Shown: positions 24,948 through 32,790 of the stretch, in pieces | Position numbering within the stretch: position 1 is the stretch's first letter | How the letters are laid out: each line of letters opens with the position of its first letter | Source of the DNA: Stigonema ocellatum SAG 48.90 = DSM 106950 | GTDB lineage: Bacteria > Cyanobacteriota > Cyanobacteriia > Cyanobacteriales > Nostocaceae | Length of the DNA stretch: 64,000 nucleotides | Assembly (NCBI GenBank): GCA_016903675.1 | Contig: JADQBA010000035.1 | Coordinates: 3,349-67,348 of the forward strand | Direction of reading: 5' to 3' | Position numbers and translations under genes: made by a program | Notes under the pieces: generated by a model | Database searches by the model: none | What the model was told of the DNA's origin: nothing | What the model saw: the letters and a program-made list of their open reading frames with translations, nothing else

Positions 24948-26960
24948 ATGGCTGTTGCAACCCAAACCCTTGAAGAACTTTGTATCAACTCAATCCGCTT
25001 TCTGGCAATTGATGCAGTAGAAAAGGCAAAGTCTGGTCACCCAGGTCTGCCCATGGGGGCTGCGCCCATGGCGTTTGTGCTTTGGGATCGCTTTTTGCGG
25101 TTTAACCCTAAAAACCCAAAATGGTTCAATCGCGATCGCTTTGTTCTGTCTGCTGGGCACGGCTGTATGTTGCAGTATGCCCTACTCTACTTGACTGGTT
25201 ACGACAGCGTCACCATTGAGGACATCAAGCAATTCCGCCAGTGGGAATCCAAAACTCCCGGTCACCCAGAAAACTTCATGACCCCAGGCGTGGAAGTAAC
25301 CACCGGTCCTTTGGGGCAAGGCATCGCCAATGGGGTCGGTTTAGCAATGGCAGAAGCACACCTTGCTGCAAAATTCAACAAACCGGATGCTAAAATTGTT
25401 GACCACTACACCTACGTAATTCTAGGTGATGGTTGTAACATGGAAGGAGTTTCAGGAGAAGCCAGTTCCTTGGCAGGACACTTAGGATTAGGCAAGCTCA
25501 TCGCTCTGTACGACGACAACCACATCTCCATCGATGGTTCAACCGACATTGCCTTCACCGAAGATGTCGCTAAGCGGTTTGAAGCTTATGGTTGGCACGT
25601 GCAGCACGTTCAGGACGGCAACACGGATCTAGAGGCAATTAACAAGGCGATTGAAGCAGCAAAAGCCGTTACCGATAAACCTTCTTTCATCAAGGTGACA
25701 ACAATTATCGGCTATGGTTCCCCCAACAAACAAAACACCGCTGGTGTTCACGGTGCTGCTCTCGGTGCTGATGAAATTAAACTCACCCGTGACAACTTAG
25801 GTTGGGAATATGAGCCTTTTGTAGTACCAGAAGACGCCCTCAATCACTTCCGCAAAGCTGTTGAGCGCGGCGCAAACCTAGAAGAAGAATGGAACAAAGC
25901 ATTTGCTGACTACAAAGCCAAATATTCTCAAGAAGCTGCTGAGTTTGAGCGTATAGTGGCGGGCAAACTTCCATCGGGATGGGATCAGGCTCTACCTACC
26001 TACAAACCCGAAGACAAGGCGCTAGCCACCCGCAAAACCTCCGAAATGACCCTCAATGCTCTGGGTTCAGTTTTACCAGAGTTGATTGGTGGTTCTGCCG
26101 ACCTCACCCACTCCAACCTCACCGAACTTAAAGGCGCAGGTGACTTCCAGAAAGGACAATATCAAAACCGCAACCTCCGCTTTGGTGTACGCGAACATGG
26201 TATGGGTGCTATTTGTAACGGGATTGCCCTCCACGGTTCTGGGCTGATTCCCTACTGCGCGACCTTCCTGGTATTTGCTGATTACATGCGGGCAGCAATT
26301 CGCCTTTCAGCATTGTCGCAAGCAGGAGTCATTTACGTCATGACCCACGACTCTATAGGTTTGGGTGAAGATGGTCCTACTCACCAGCCAATTGAAACCA
26401 TAGCTTCTCTGCGGGCAATTCCCGACCTCACAGTCATCCGTCCCGCCGATGGTAAAGAAACCTCTGGCGCTTACAAAGTGGCGGTTGAAAACGCCAATCA
26501 ACATCGCCCTACCCTATTGGCATTCTGTCGGCAAAACTTGCCACAATTGCCAGGAACCAGCATTGAGGGTGTGGCTAAGGGTGGCTACATCGTTGCCGAT
26601 AGTGAAGGTACTCCCGACATTATCCTCATTGGTACTGGTAGCGAAGTGTATATGTGTACTGAAGCTGCCGAGAAACTCCGCGCTGAAGGCAAGAAAGTTC
26701 GTGTCGTCTCTTTACCTTCTTGGGAATTGTTTGACGCACAGCCAGCAGACTACCGGGAATCTGTATTGCCCAAATCTGTTACCAAGCGGTTAGCTGTGGA
26801 AGCTGCTTCTAGCTTCGGCTGGTGCCGTTACCTCGGCAACGAAGGTAAGATGATTAGCATTGACCGCTTTGGCGCTTCTGCTCCTGGTGGCGTAGTCCTA
26901 GAGAAATTTGGTTACACCGTTGATAATGTACTAGCTAAGGCTAAAGAATTGTTGGGTTAA
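24948..26960 (+). CDS. tkt: Transketolase
   Basis: Thiamine-diphosphate enzyme of the Calvin cycle and pentose phosphate pathway, cytosolic. The N-terminal domain shows AKSGHPGLPMGAAPMAFVLW and the ThDP/metal motif LGDGCNMEGVSGEASSLAGH ending in the DDNHISIDG segment. The pyrimidine domain has RFGVREHGMGAICNGIALHG and THDSIGLGEDGPTHQPIE. Length 670 is normal. The frame opens at GTG 24918, but ATG 24948 (MAVATQTLEELC) is the family start. A rho-independent terminator follows at 26989-27018. Confidence 0.97.
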   Translation: MAVATQTLEELCINSIRFLAIDAVEKAKSGHPGLPMGAAPMAFVLWDRFLRFNPKNPKWFNRDRFVLSAGHGCMLQYALLYLTGYDSVTIEDIKQFRQWESKTPGHPENFMTPGVEVTTGPLGQGIANGVGLAMAEAHLAAKFNKPDAKIVDHYTYVILGDGCNMEGVSGEASSLAGHLGLGKLIALYDDNHISIDGSTDIAFTEDVAKRFEAYGWHVQHVQDGNTDLEAINKAIEAAKAVTDKPSFIKVTTIIGYGSPNKQNTAGVHGAALGADEIKLTRDNLGWEYEPFVVPEDALNHFRKAVERGANLEEEWNKAFADYKAKYSQEAAEFERIVAGKLPSGWDQALPTYKPEDKALATRKTSEMTLNALGSVLPELIGGSADLTHSNLTELKGAGDFQKGQYQNRNLRFGVREHGMGAICNGIALHGSGLIPYCATFLVFADYMRAAIRLSALSQAGVIYVMTHDSIGLGEDGPTHQPIETIASLRAIPDLTVIRPADGKETSGAYKVAVENANQHRPTLLAFCRQNLPQLPGTSIEGVAKGGYIVADSEGTPDIILIGTGSEVYMCTEAAEKLRAEGKKVRVVSLPSWELFDAQPADYRESVLPKSVTKRLAVEAASSFGWCRYLGNEGKMISIDRFGASAPGGVVLEKFGYTVDNVLAKAKELLG

Positions 26961-26988
26961 TTAGCAACAGAGTGTCTTTATTTTATGT

Positions 26989-27018
26989 GGGGTGGACCGA
27001 AAAGCCCACCCTTTTTTT
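26989..27018 (+). terminator. Rho-independent terminator of tkt
   Basis: GGGTGG (26990-26995) pairs with CCACCC (27006-27011) around a ten-base loop, followed by seven T. It is 30 bases after the tkt stop. Confidence 0.75.
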
Positions 27019-27160
27019 GTGGTTACTCAGTTTATTGATGACCTGCTAGAGTAATTATGGGAACTAGCCAATTTTTAATCTGTAGGGTGCCATAACGTAG
27101 ATGCTTGGAGGGCGGCTTTTATAATATGCGCCTAACACACCTTACTACTAGGAGGATATT

Positions 27161-27472
27161 ATGTACGAGATTAAGAGCGATCGTGAGCTTGTCAACCGCA
27201 TATCGCCAATAGCAGACAAGTTATTTCAAGGTAACAGCCTCTATCAGGTAAAATTAGATAAAGAGGAAATGCTTGAAATATTAGTAAGCCTCTTTGGAAA
27301 GTTTTCGCCTGATGAAATGAAAGCTATTTCTGACAATCAGTTAATAGACAGAATCGATAGTATTCTGATTTTAGAGGCAGTTTCGGGGACGTTAAATGAT
27401 TTAACTCCTGAGCAAATGGAAATTTTCGATGCAGCGGTGGAAGGGAGATGGAGAGGGTGTCTTATCTCCTAG
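27161..27472 (+). CDS. Small hypothetical protein upstream of a PIN gene
   Basis: A 103-residue acidic, helical protein with no recognised motif. The start is well supported by AGGAGGATATT before ATG 27161. Its last 25 bases overlap the start of the PIN-domain frame, the usual layout of a type II toxin-antitoxin pair with the antitoxin first. The antitoxin role is inferred only from this position; no DNA-binding domain is obvious. Confidence 0.6.
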   Translation: MYEIKSDRELVNRISPIADKLFQGNSLYQVKLDKEEMLEILVSLFGKFSPDEMKAISDNQLIDRIDSILILEAVSGTLNDLTPEQMEIFDAAVEGRWRGCLIS

Positions 27473-27654
27473 ATACAAATATTGTTACTTACATTTTGAA
27501 AAAAAATCTATTAGTAAATAATAAATTAGAGGAGGTGCGTCGCCTAGGACAAAAAGTGTTTATAAGTTGCATAACTTACTATGAAGTCAAGCGAGGACTT
27601 CTGGCTGTAAATGCTACTAAGCAGCTATGCGTCCCCCATTTTTTTCGCTTATAA
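27448..27654 (+). pseudogene. Truncated PIN-domain (VapC-like) toxin
   Basis: The frame encodes the first 60 residues of a PIN RNase: MERVSYLLDTNIVTYILKKN with the first catalytic Asp in LLDTN, and ISCITYYEVKRGLL with the conserved Glu. It then runs into unrelated sequence and stops at residue 68. The later catalytic Asp residues (A-D-L-I and T-x-N segments) are missing, so it should be inactive. Beyond 27640 the DNA carries a repeat end that reaches into the ion channel gene. A 3' deletion or element insertion is the likely cause. Confidence 0.75.
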
Positions 27655-27763
27655 TTCCACGGCAGTAATTGACATGAATTCTCGACTAGCACCCGTGAAG
27701 TCCAAAAAATGCAAGGTTGTCCGTTTTTGTCGCTTGTTCGACCTTACCGCGTCTCTTCCTTAA

Positions 27764-27796
27764 ATCAATAGGTAATCTTCGGGCGGTTCGGGAGTA
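27764..27796. repeat. End of a GGTAATCTTCGGGCGGTTCG element
   Basis: AATAGGTAATCTTCGGGCGG...TTCGGGAGTAA is identical to the right end of the complete element at 34783-34883. No left end is recognisable here. This piece covers the last ten or so codons and the stop of the ion channel gene. Confidence 0.8.
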
Positions 27797-28565
27797 ACTT
27801 CGTCCCGCAAATCTTACAGAACTGAGCATCTGCGTCGTGGAAAGACCAACCGCAACCAACACAAACTGTTTCTACTTGATTTGCAGTTTTGACTAATCGC
27901 TTAATCAAATCACCAATTTGCCAGGGGATCAACGCAATCCCTGTTAAGATCATCAATACTGTCAACAAGCGACCTAATTCAGAAATGGGCGTAACGTCAC
28001 CAAATCCAACAGTTGTCATTGTGACAATAGAAAAGTAAAACGCATCCAAAAAAGTCTTGAACACTTTAGGGTTTACTGGATGCTCGACTTGATAAATTAA
28101 GCCTGAATATACAAAAATAATTGCAAATAAAGTAAATAGTATACGTGCGAAAATTATTCCATCTTCTGTACTGATACTTCCAAAGAAAAATTTACTATCT
28201 ATGAACCTGATTAACCGTAAAATTCTGAACCATCGCAGCAGTCGAATAAAGCTGATATCAACTGCTCCTAGAAAAAAAGGCAAAATAGCCATTAGGTCGA
28301 TAATCGAATAAAAACTCAGAATATACTTAATTTTGTTTTCTGTACTCCAGAAACGGAGTAGATATTCCGCTGCGAAGATGATTAATATTGCACTATCTAC
28401 TAGATTCAGATTAAACCGGATAAAATTAGGAATGTTATAAGTTTCCGCTACAAAAATTCCTGATGACAGTAGAATAAGTCCAGCAATTGTTAAATTAATC
28501 GTTTTACCTATGGGTGTTTCCAGGTCTTTTAAATAAAATGCTGTTTCTTCTTTACTAAGTAGCAT
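27765..28565 (-). CDS. Voltage-gated-type potassium/ion channel with zinc ribbon
   Basis: A 266-residue six-helix cation channel in the cytoplasmic membrane. S1-S4 run from about residue 18 to 120; the S4-like segment FIRLLRWFRILRLIRFID has regularly spaced Arg. The pore loop has the selectivity filter TMTTVGFGDVTP near residue 190. After S6 comes a short coiled region and a C-terminal zinc ribbon, CVGCGWSFHDADAQFCKICG, which is unusual for simple channels and could be a regulatory or assembly site. The final LLPNRPKITY is encoded by an interspersed repeat end, so the native tail was probably replaced. It is divergent from the deaminase gene. Confidence 0.85.
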   Translation of the reverse strand: MLLSKEETAFYLKDLETPIGKTINLTIAGLILLSSGIFVAETYNIPNFIRFNLNLVDSAILIIFAAEYLLRFWSTENKIKYILSFYSIIDLMAILPFFLGAVDISFIRLLRWFRILRLIRFIDSKFFFGSISTEDGIIFARILFTLFAIIFVYSGLIYQVEHPVNPKVFKTFLDAFYFSIVTMTTVGFGDVTPISELGRLLTVLMILTGIALIPWQIGDLIKRLVKTANQVETVCVGCGWSFHDADAQFCKICGTKLLPNRPKITY

Positions 28566-28619
28566 AGTCTTAAAGAGCCATTTTTCAGAAATTCGTTAAA
28601 ATAACAAGGAGGATTTTCG

Positions 28620-29054
28620 ATGAACCAAGAATATTTTATGGCAAGAGCGCTAGCAGAAGCAAAGCAAGGAGATGCACCGTATGGTGCAGTGATTGTGAAA
28701 GATGATGAAGTCGTTGCCAGCGCTTATAATACAGTGAAGCGAGATAGCGATCCCTCTGCCCATGCAGAAATTAATGTGATTCGCAGGCTGACAGCTAAAC
28801 TTCAAAGCCCTTCCTTAGATGGTTATACCATATATACAACTGGTGAACCGTGCCCGATGTGTGCTACTGCTTGTGTCTGGACTGGTATTTCAGAAATTGT
28901 GTATGGTGCTTCTATTGAAGATTTAATTTCATTAAATCAGTCTCAAATTGAGATATCCTGTGAAGAAGTTATTGATAAAAGTTTTAGAAAAATCAAACTG
29001 ACAAAGGGTGTGTTAAGAGAAGAGTGTTTAAAACTGTTTTCAGTTATCAATTAA
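28620..29054 (+). CDS. Nucleoside deaminase (CDA superfamily)
   Basis: A zinc-dependent deaminase of the cytidine/guanine/tRNA-adenosine deaminase superfamily, 144 residues. The zinc site is complete: HAEINVIRR (His plus catalytic Glu) and GEPCPMCATACVW (two Cys). The GDAPYGAVIVKDDEVVAS start resembles guanine deaminase and TadA-like enzymes. An N-terminal position of ALAEAKQGD fits the guanine deaminase type better, but the substrate is not certain. The start is supported by AAGGAGGATTTTCG before ATG 28620. Confidence 0.82.
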   Translation: MNQEYFMARALAEAKQGDAPYGAVIVKDDEVVASAYNTVKRDSDPSAHAEINVIRRLTAKLQSPSLDGYTIYTTGEPCPMCATACVWTGISEIVYGASIEDLISLNQSQIEISCEEVIDKSFRKIKLTKGVLREECLKLFSVIN

Positions 29055-29059
29055 ACCAG

Positions 29060-29195
29060 TCTACTCCCCACTCCCAATACGGTTCGGATAAGCACCCAGA
29101 CAGAAACCCGGTTTCTTGAAGTCCGCCAACTACCCTTAACCGAACCGTATTGACCCTACTCCCCACTCCCCACTCCCCACTCCCTACTCCCTCTT
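29060..29195. repeat. CAATACGG palindromic repeat within ACTCCCC arrays
   Basis: Between two short ACTCCCC arrays lies a 78-base element (29075-29152) that opens CAATACGGTTCGGATAAGC and closes CCGAACCGTATTG, with GAAACCCGGTTTCTTG inside. It is the longer form of the element at 9881-9925. It separates convergent deaminase and regulator genes. Confidence 0.75.
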
Positions 29196-29201
29196 TAATG
29201 A

Positions 29202-29858
29202 TTACTGGTCATATAAATACGGCAAAAATGAATTAGCAAAAATCGCCGCTTGAGTGCGATCGCGCAAATTTAACCGATTCAAAATATTCGTAACATGATT
29301 CTTTACTGTCCCCTCAGAAATGTAGAGTTTATGAGCAATTTCCCGGTTACTAGCACCAGCCGCAATTAATTGCAAAACTTCTTTTTCTCTGGGAGTCAGT
29401 TCTGCTAATCTTGGTGGAGGAGGTGACTGAGTAGGTGTCCCATTGGGAAACTGAGTTAAAAGTTTTTTAACAATTCCAGGTCCTAGTTGAGTGTATCCTT
29501 TGTAGACGGCGCGAATAGCAATAGCTAATTCCTCTGAGGGTGTATCTTTAAGTAAATAACCCATTGCCCCATTCTGCAACGCTGCTTTCACATATTCATC
29601 ATCATCAAAAGTCGTCAGTACCAAAACTTTAATTCCAGTAAAATGCTCTTGAATTTCCCGCGTTGTTGCTACGCCGTCCATGATAGGCATTCTAATATCC
29701 ATCAATACCACATCAGGGCACAATTCTAAAATCAATTTAATTGCAGTTTGACCATTTTCCGCCTCTCCCACTATTTCTAAATCTTGTTCTAGTTCCAATA
29801 AAGCTTTTAATCCTTGACGAATTAAACTTTGATCATCTACAAGCAAGACTTTAATCAT
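29202..29858 (-). CDS. NarL/LuxR-family response regulator
   Basis: A two-component transcription factor of 218 residues. The receiver has LLVDDQSLIRQGL, phosphoacceptor Asp in VVLMDIRMP, TTFDDDE and LLKDTP. After a short linker with a Gln-Ser-Pro run comes the LuxR HTH, LTPREKEVLQLIAAGASNREI through GTVKNHVTNILNRL. The probable cognate HisKA_3 sensor is at 32775-33974 on the same strand, about 2.9 kb upstream, with an unrelated group of genes between. The target genes are unknown. Confidence 0.92.
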   Translation of the reverse strand: MIKVLLVDDQSLIRQGLKALLELEQDLEIVGEAENGQTAIKLILELCPDVVLMDIRMPIMDGVATTREIQEHFTGIKVLVLTTFDDDEYVKAALQNGAMGYLLKDTPSEELAIAIRAVYKGYTQLGPGIVKKLLTQFPNGTPTQSPPPPRLAELTPREKEVLQLIAAGASNREIAHKLYISEGTVKNHVTNILNRLNLRDRTQAAIFANSFLPYLYDQ

Positions 29859-29986
29859 AAGCTGATCTGAACGAATAATTAGTAATTCGTAACAATGGTC
29901 GCAGAGGAGCTAAATTTTTGTAAAAAAAAATGATTTACAATATTTTTTAGAAAAAACGGCAAGAGGTATGGGGTAAAAATTACAAA

Positions 29987-30499
29987 CTACAAATTATGTG
30001 ACATTGTGGAGTTGGCAAGAAGCCAAGCTTTCGCAGTCCATGCTTGATTGAATAACCCAACAGTTGGCACTTTGAATTCAAATGGATGGGGTGGTACCTG
30101 TAGCAACGAGGGTGAACCTTTGTGATCAGCTTTAACTAAGCTAACTATCCAGGGGAGAAAGTCTAAGATTTCTCTTGGCAATACGGTTAACTCGAAGTCC
30201 CACTGCAAATTAGGCCCTCGGCATTCTTGATCCTTTTTTACCACCGTGACTTTACCCGCACTCTTGTTAATGGCAAGTCGAAGAATAAAGGGGCGAAATG
30301 GGATCAATTCATCAGGTGCTATGTAAGGATAAACATTCAGATAGTTCAGTAGTTGCCTATCATCTATCCAAGACGCAATGGGAGAATTACTACTATAGGA
30401 TGCACCAGTTATTCTCACCGGCACATTCATAGCACACGCAAACAGAGAGTAGAACTCACGTCTTAGTTCGCTAACAATGTGTTTGGCTTCTGGGGTCAC
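29987..30499 (-). CDS. Hypothetical protein
   Basis: A 170-residue soluble protein of no recognised family. It has no signal peptide or membrane helix. Notable words are NVPVRITGASY near residue 25, YPYIAPDELIPFRPFILRLAI in the middle and a Pro-rich VPPHPFEFKVPTVGLF near the end. The complete frame with normal codon use and conserved-looking hydrophobic pattern suggest a real gene. It lies just downstream of, and on the same strand as, the RRM protein gene, but a terminator separates them. Confidence 0.6.
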   Translation of the reverse strand: MTPEAKHIVSELRREFYSLFACAMNVPVRITGASYSSNSPIASWIDDRQLLNYLNVYPYIAPDELIPFRPFILRLAINKSAGKVTVVKKDQECRGPNLQWDFELTVLPREILDFLPWIVSLVKADHKGSPSLLQVPPHPFEFKVPTVGLFNQAWTAKAWLLANSTMSHNL

Positions 30500-30539
30500 G
30501 GTGGCTTGATCGTAGCTATCAATTCAGTAAGCCTCTGAC

Positions 30540-30567
30540 AAAAAAGGGCAGACAACGAGTCTGCCCT
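30540..30567 (-). terminator. Rho-independent terminator of the RRM gene
   Basis: On the minus strand AGGGCAGAC pairs perfectly with GTCTGCCCT around a five-base loop, followed by six T (plus-strand A run at 30540-30545). It lies 35 bases after the stop of the RNA-binding protein gene. Confidence 0.88.
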
Positions 30568-30601
30568 GAAGACCTTAGAGTTCAATCCAAGGTTTCAAAG
30601 C

Positions 30602-30931
30602 TTAGTAGCGACCTCCGCCACCACCAGAGTATCCCCCGCGATCATTGCCTCCCCGTCTACCACCACCACCAAAGGAACCGCCTCCCTCTGATTTGGGCTT
30701 AGCTTTATTAACTTTGAGGTTACGACCCATCCACTCAGCGCCATCAAGAGCCTCAATGGCTGCTGTTTCTTCGGCCTCTGTTCCCATTTCAACAAAGGCG
30801 AAACCTCTCATCCGACCCGTTTCCCGGTCTGTAGGCAATTGAACTTTTTTAACATCTCCATATTCTGCAAAGACCTGTTTGAGGTCTTTTTCTTCAACTT
30901 CATAAGATAGATTGCCGACGTAAATTGACAT
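30602..30931 (-). CDS. rbp: RRM-type glycine-rich RNA-binding protein
   Basis: A 109-residue single-RRM protein of the cyanobacterial Rbp group, many of which are induced by cold and some of which localise photosystem mRNAs. RNP2 is MSIYVGNLSY and RNP1 is GRMRGFAFVEM; the glycine-rich tail GGGSFGGGGRRGG and SGGGGGRY marks the type I (cold-inducible) forms. The gene has its own terminator. A long leader of unknown length upstream could carry cold regulation, as seen for relatives, but no element is identified by sequence alone. Confidence 0.93.
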   Translation of the reverse strand: MSIYVGNLSYEVEEKDLKQVFAEYGDVKKVQLPTDRETGRMRGFAFVEMGTEAEETAAIEALDGAEWMGRNLKVNKAKPKSEGGGSFGGGGRRGGNDRGGYSGGGGGRY

Positions 30932-31400
30932 AGAGCCTCTTTAGAACCAAAGGGTGTAGAGATTTAGATCCGGAGAGGTCTGTAATATAAACATAGATAA
31001 AAACAAACTACACAACCGAATTTCATCTTCTACTATAAGCTAACACAATTTGGGAGATTATGTTGCTGAAAAATCACTAAGTTTGAAGAAGGCAGTCGTG
31101 ATCAACTGCTGACACCATCCCCCATGACAATATTCCTTCCCTGCACAAAAAAGCACCCGCAGCTTAAAAAGCTTGGTGGTCAAAACCAAAACGTGTTGGC
31201 TACTTTTCTCATAGCTTTCCTAGCTCAGTAAAAGAGTGAGAAACAGCTAGGAAATATACATTGCAAGGGTTAGACTACTGGGAAAAAATTCGGTAAAAGC
31301 CACTAAGTTTCTGAGATTTTTGTATAAAAGTGTTACAATGTCTTGTTTTTGTTAATAAATGTAGCAGGGACTTGATCCCCTTGCTAGAGTGTGTTTCAAA
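30932..31400. promoter_or_regulatory. Leader/promoter area of the RRM gene
   Basis: AT-rich DNA with no gene. It includes an AGCTTTCCTAGCTCAGTAAAAGAG-type imperfect repeat near 31212-31250 (GCTAGG/CCTAGC words) and TTGTTTTTGTTAATAAATGTAG near 31343. It presumably holds the rbp promoter on the minus strand and a promoter for the plus-strand leader region that follows. I cannot place a transcription start. Confidence 0.35.
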
Positions 31401-31426
31401 GCAGGTTCTGCTTAATGCTCATATAG

Positions 31427-31622
31427 AGGAGAGGTACCACCCATGCTCTGGATCCATCTAGGCTCTGCACTAATTAACTGATTCGGTGAATTCCCTCAAA
31501 GATATTTCTCTCTCGTGCTTTACATCAACTTCTTTTCGGCAAGATGAGTCAGATATATCTTTATGACTCGTTTGATGAGGCTCTCGGACTACTTCATCCC
31601 GTTACTCACTTGCCCATTGAAG
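31427..31622 (+). ncRNA. Putative structured leader with a tiny ORF upstream of the SDR gene
   Basis: GAGGAGAGG (31427-31435) precedes ATG 31443, which opens a 12-codon frame MLWIHLGSALIN and stops at 31481. Further on, GGCAAGATGAGT (31538-31549) can pair with ACTCACTTGCC (31604-31614). GAGTCA (31546-31551) can instead pair with TGACTC (31564-31569), so the two stems are mutually exclusive. GATGA (31574-31578) can pair with TCATC (31594-31598). A well-placed Shine-Dalgarno, tiny ORF and alternative stems resemble an attenuator or a regulatory RNA. No known RNA family was recognised. Confidence 0.3.
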
Positions 31623-31831
31623 TCTCACTGAAAGACAGGTCTGGCGGTTTATCCACAAGTATCTTTGTTTGTTTGCCAGATTTCTGAGAAATGTCTTGTT
31701 TCCAATAATTGAGTCCAACTTATACCCCGCTCACTAAAAGAGTACGTACCGAGAAGGCTGAGGATGCAAAGTCTTCGGTGCTTGCCATTGGCTAACAACC
31801 CATGGAGACTTCAACTTTAGAGGTTTTAGTT

Positions 31832-32653
31832 ATGAACATTCAAGGAAAGACAGCTTTGGTTACTGGTGCTTCCCGTGGAATCGGGCGAGCGATCGCTCTT
31901 GAACTAGCGCAAAATGGAGTGAAACGCCTGTTGTTGCTGGCACGTGACGAACACCGATTAGCTGAAGTAGCTATTGAAATCGAGGCTTTTGGCGTCGAAG
32001 TCATTACCCTAGCTTTGGATCTGACTCATGTAGTGGAGGTGAACATTGCCCTTGCCAAAGCTTGGCGAGATCACGGACCAATTCATCTGCTTGTCAACTG
32101 TGCTGGAGTAGCCCACCAATCTCCCTTTTTACAGTCTCATCTATCGCAGGTACAGGAAGAGATCAACATTAATTTAGTTGGGATGTACACTGTCACCCGT
32201 CTAGTAGCCCGCCGCATGGCAGCACAACGGGAAGGAAGAATCGTTAATGTTTCCAGCTTAATGGGCAAGGTAGCAGCGCCGACTATGGCTACCTATTCAG
32301 CTACCAAGTTTGCGATTTTGGGGTTTACCCAAGCCTTACGCGGGGAACTAGCAGCATATAATATTCGCGTGATGGCTTTACTGCCATCCCTGACCGATAC
32401 CGATATGGTGCGAGAATTACAGTGGTTTCGGTGGGTAGTGCCCATGACTCCGGAGAAAGTGGCTCAAGTACTTGTTGCCGGACTGCGGAGGGAATCACCT
32501 GAAATCTTAGTAGGATGGCAAAGCCATTTAGCAGTCTGGTGCAACCGCATTGCTCCAATGTTGCTCGAGAAAATTTTACTCATAGCCGCACCTGGGTCCA
32601 ACAATAGACAAAAGCGCTACCAACTACTCAAAAATGCTCGGGCACTTTCATGA
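31832..32653 (+). CDS. Short-chain dehydrogenase/reductase
   Basis: A classical SDR of 273 residues, NAD(P)-dependent, probably acting on a ketone or hydroxyl group of a lipid-like substrate (FabG-like sequence, substrate unknown). The cofactor loop is TALVTGASRGIGRAIAL, the NAG-like motif is LVNCAGVAH, the catalytic Ser is in VNVSSLMGKV, and the YxxxK motif is YSATK. ATG 31802 would add ten residues; ATG 31832 (MNIQGKTALVTG) is the usual SDR start. It has a long upstream region with possible RNA structure. Confidence 0.88.
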   Translation: MNIQGKTALVTGASRGIGRAIALELAQNGVKRLLLLARDEHRLAEVAIEIEAFGVEVITLALDLTHVVEVNIALAKAWRDHGPIHLLVNCAGVAHQSPFLQSHLSQVQEEININLVGMYTVTRLVARRMAAQREGRIVNVSSLMGKVAAPTMATYSATKFAILGFTQALRGELAAYNIRVMALLPSLTDTDMVRELQWFRWVVPMTPEKVAQVLVAGLRRESPEILVGWQSHLAVWCNRIAPMLLEKILLIAAPGSNNRQKRYQLLKNARALS

Positions 32654-32654
32654 A

Positions 32655-32790
32655 GGAAGAGGGGTGTAGGGGTGTAGGGGTGTAAGGGTGTAGGGGAGGC
32701 TGGGGGAGAAAGAATTATTGCTCAACAACTCTTTAACTCTTTTTCCTCCCCTACACCCCCACACCCCCACACCCCTACACCCTTATTAAG
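32655..32790. repeat. GGGGTGTA / CTACACCCC array
   Basis: GGGGTGTAG units (32659-32695) followed after about 55 bases by CCCCTACACC units (32750-32782). The halves are complementary and could form a hairpin terminator between the convergent SDR and kinase genes. Confidence 0.85.

Noticed and set aside
31000..31800. tRNA, tmRNA or 6S RNA gene
   Set aside because: No cloverleaf, CCA-proximal TTCRA motif or known conserved blocks could be found.
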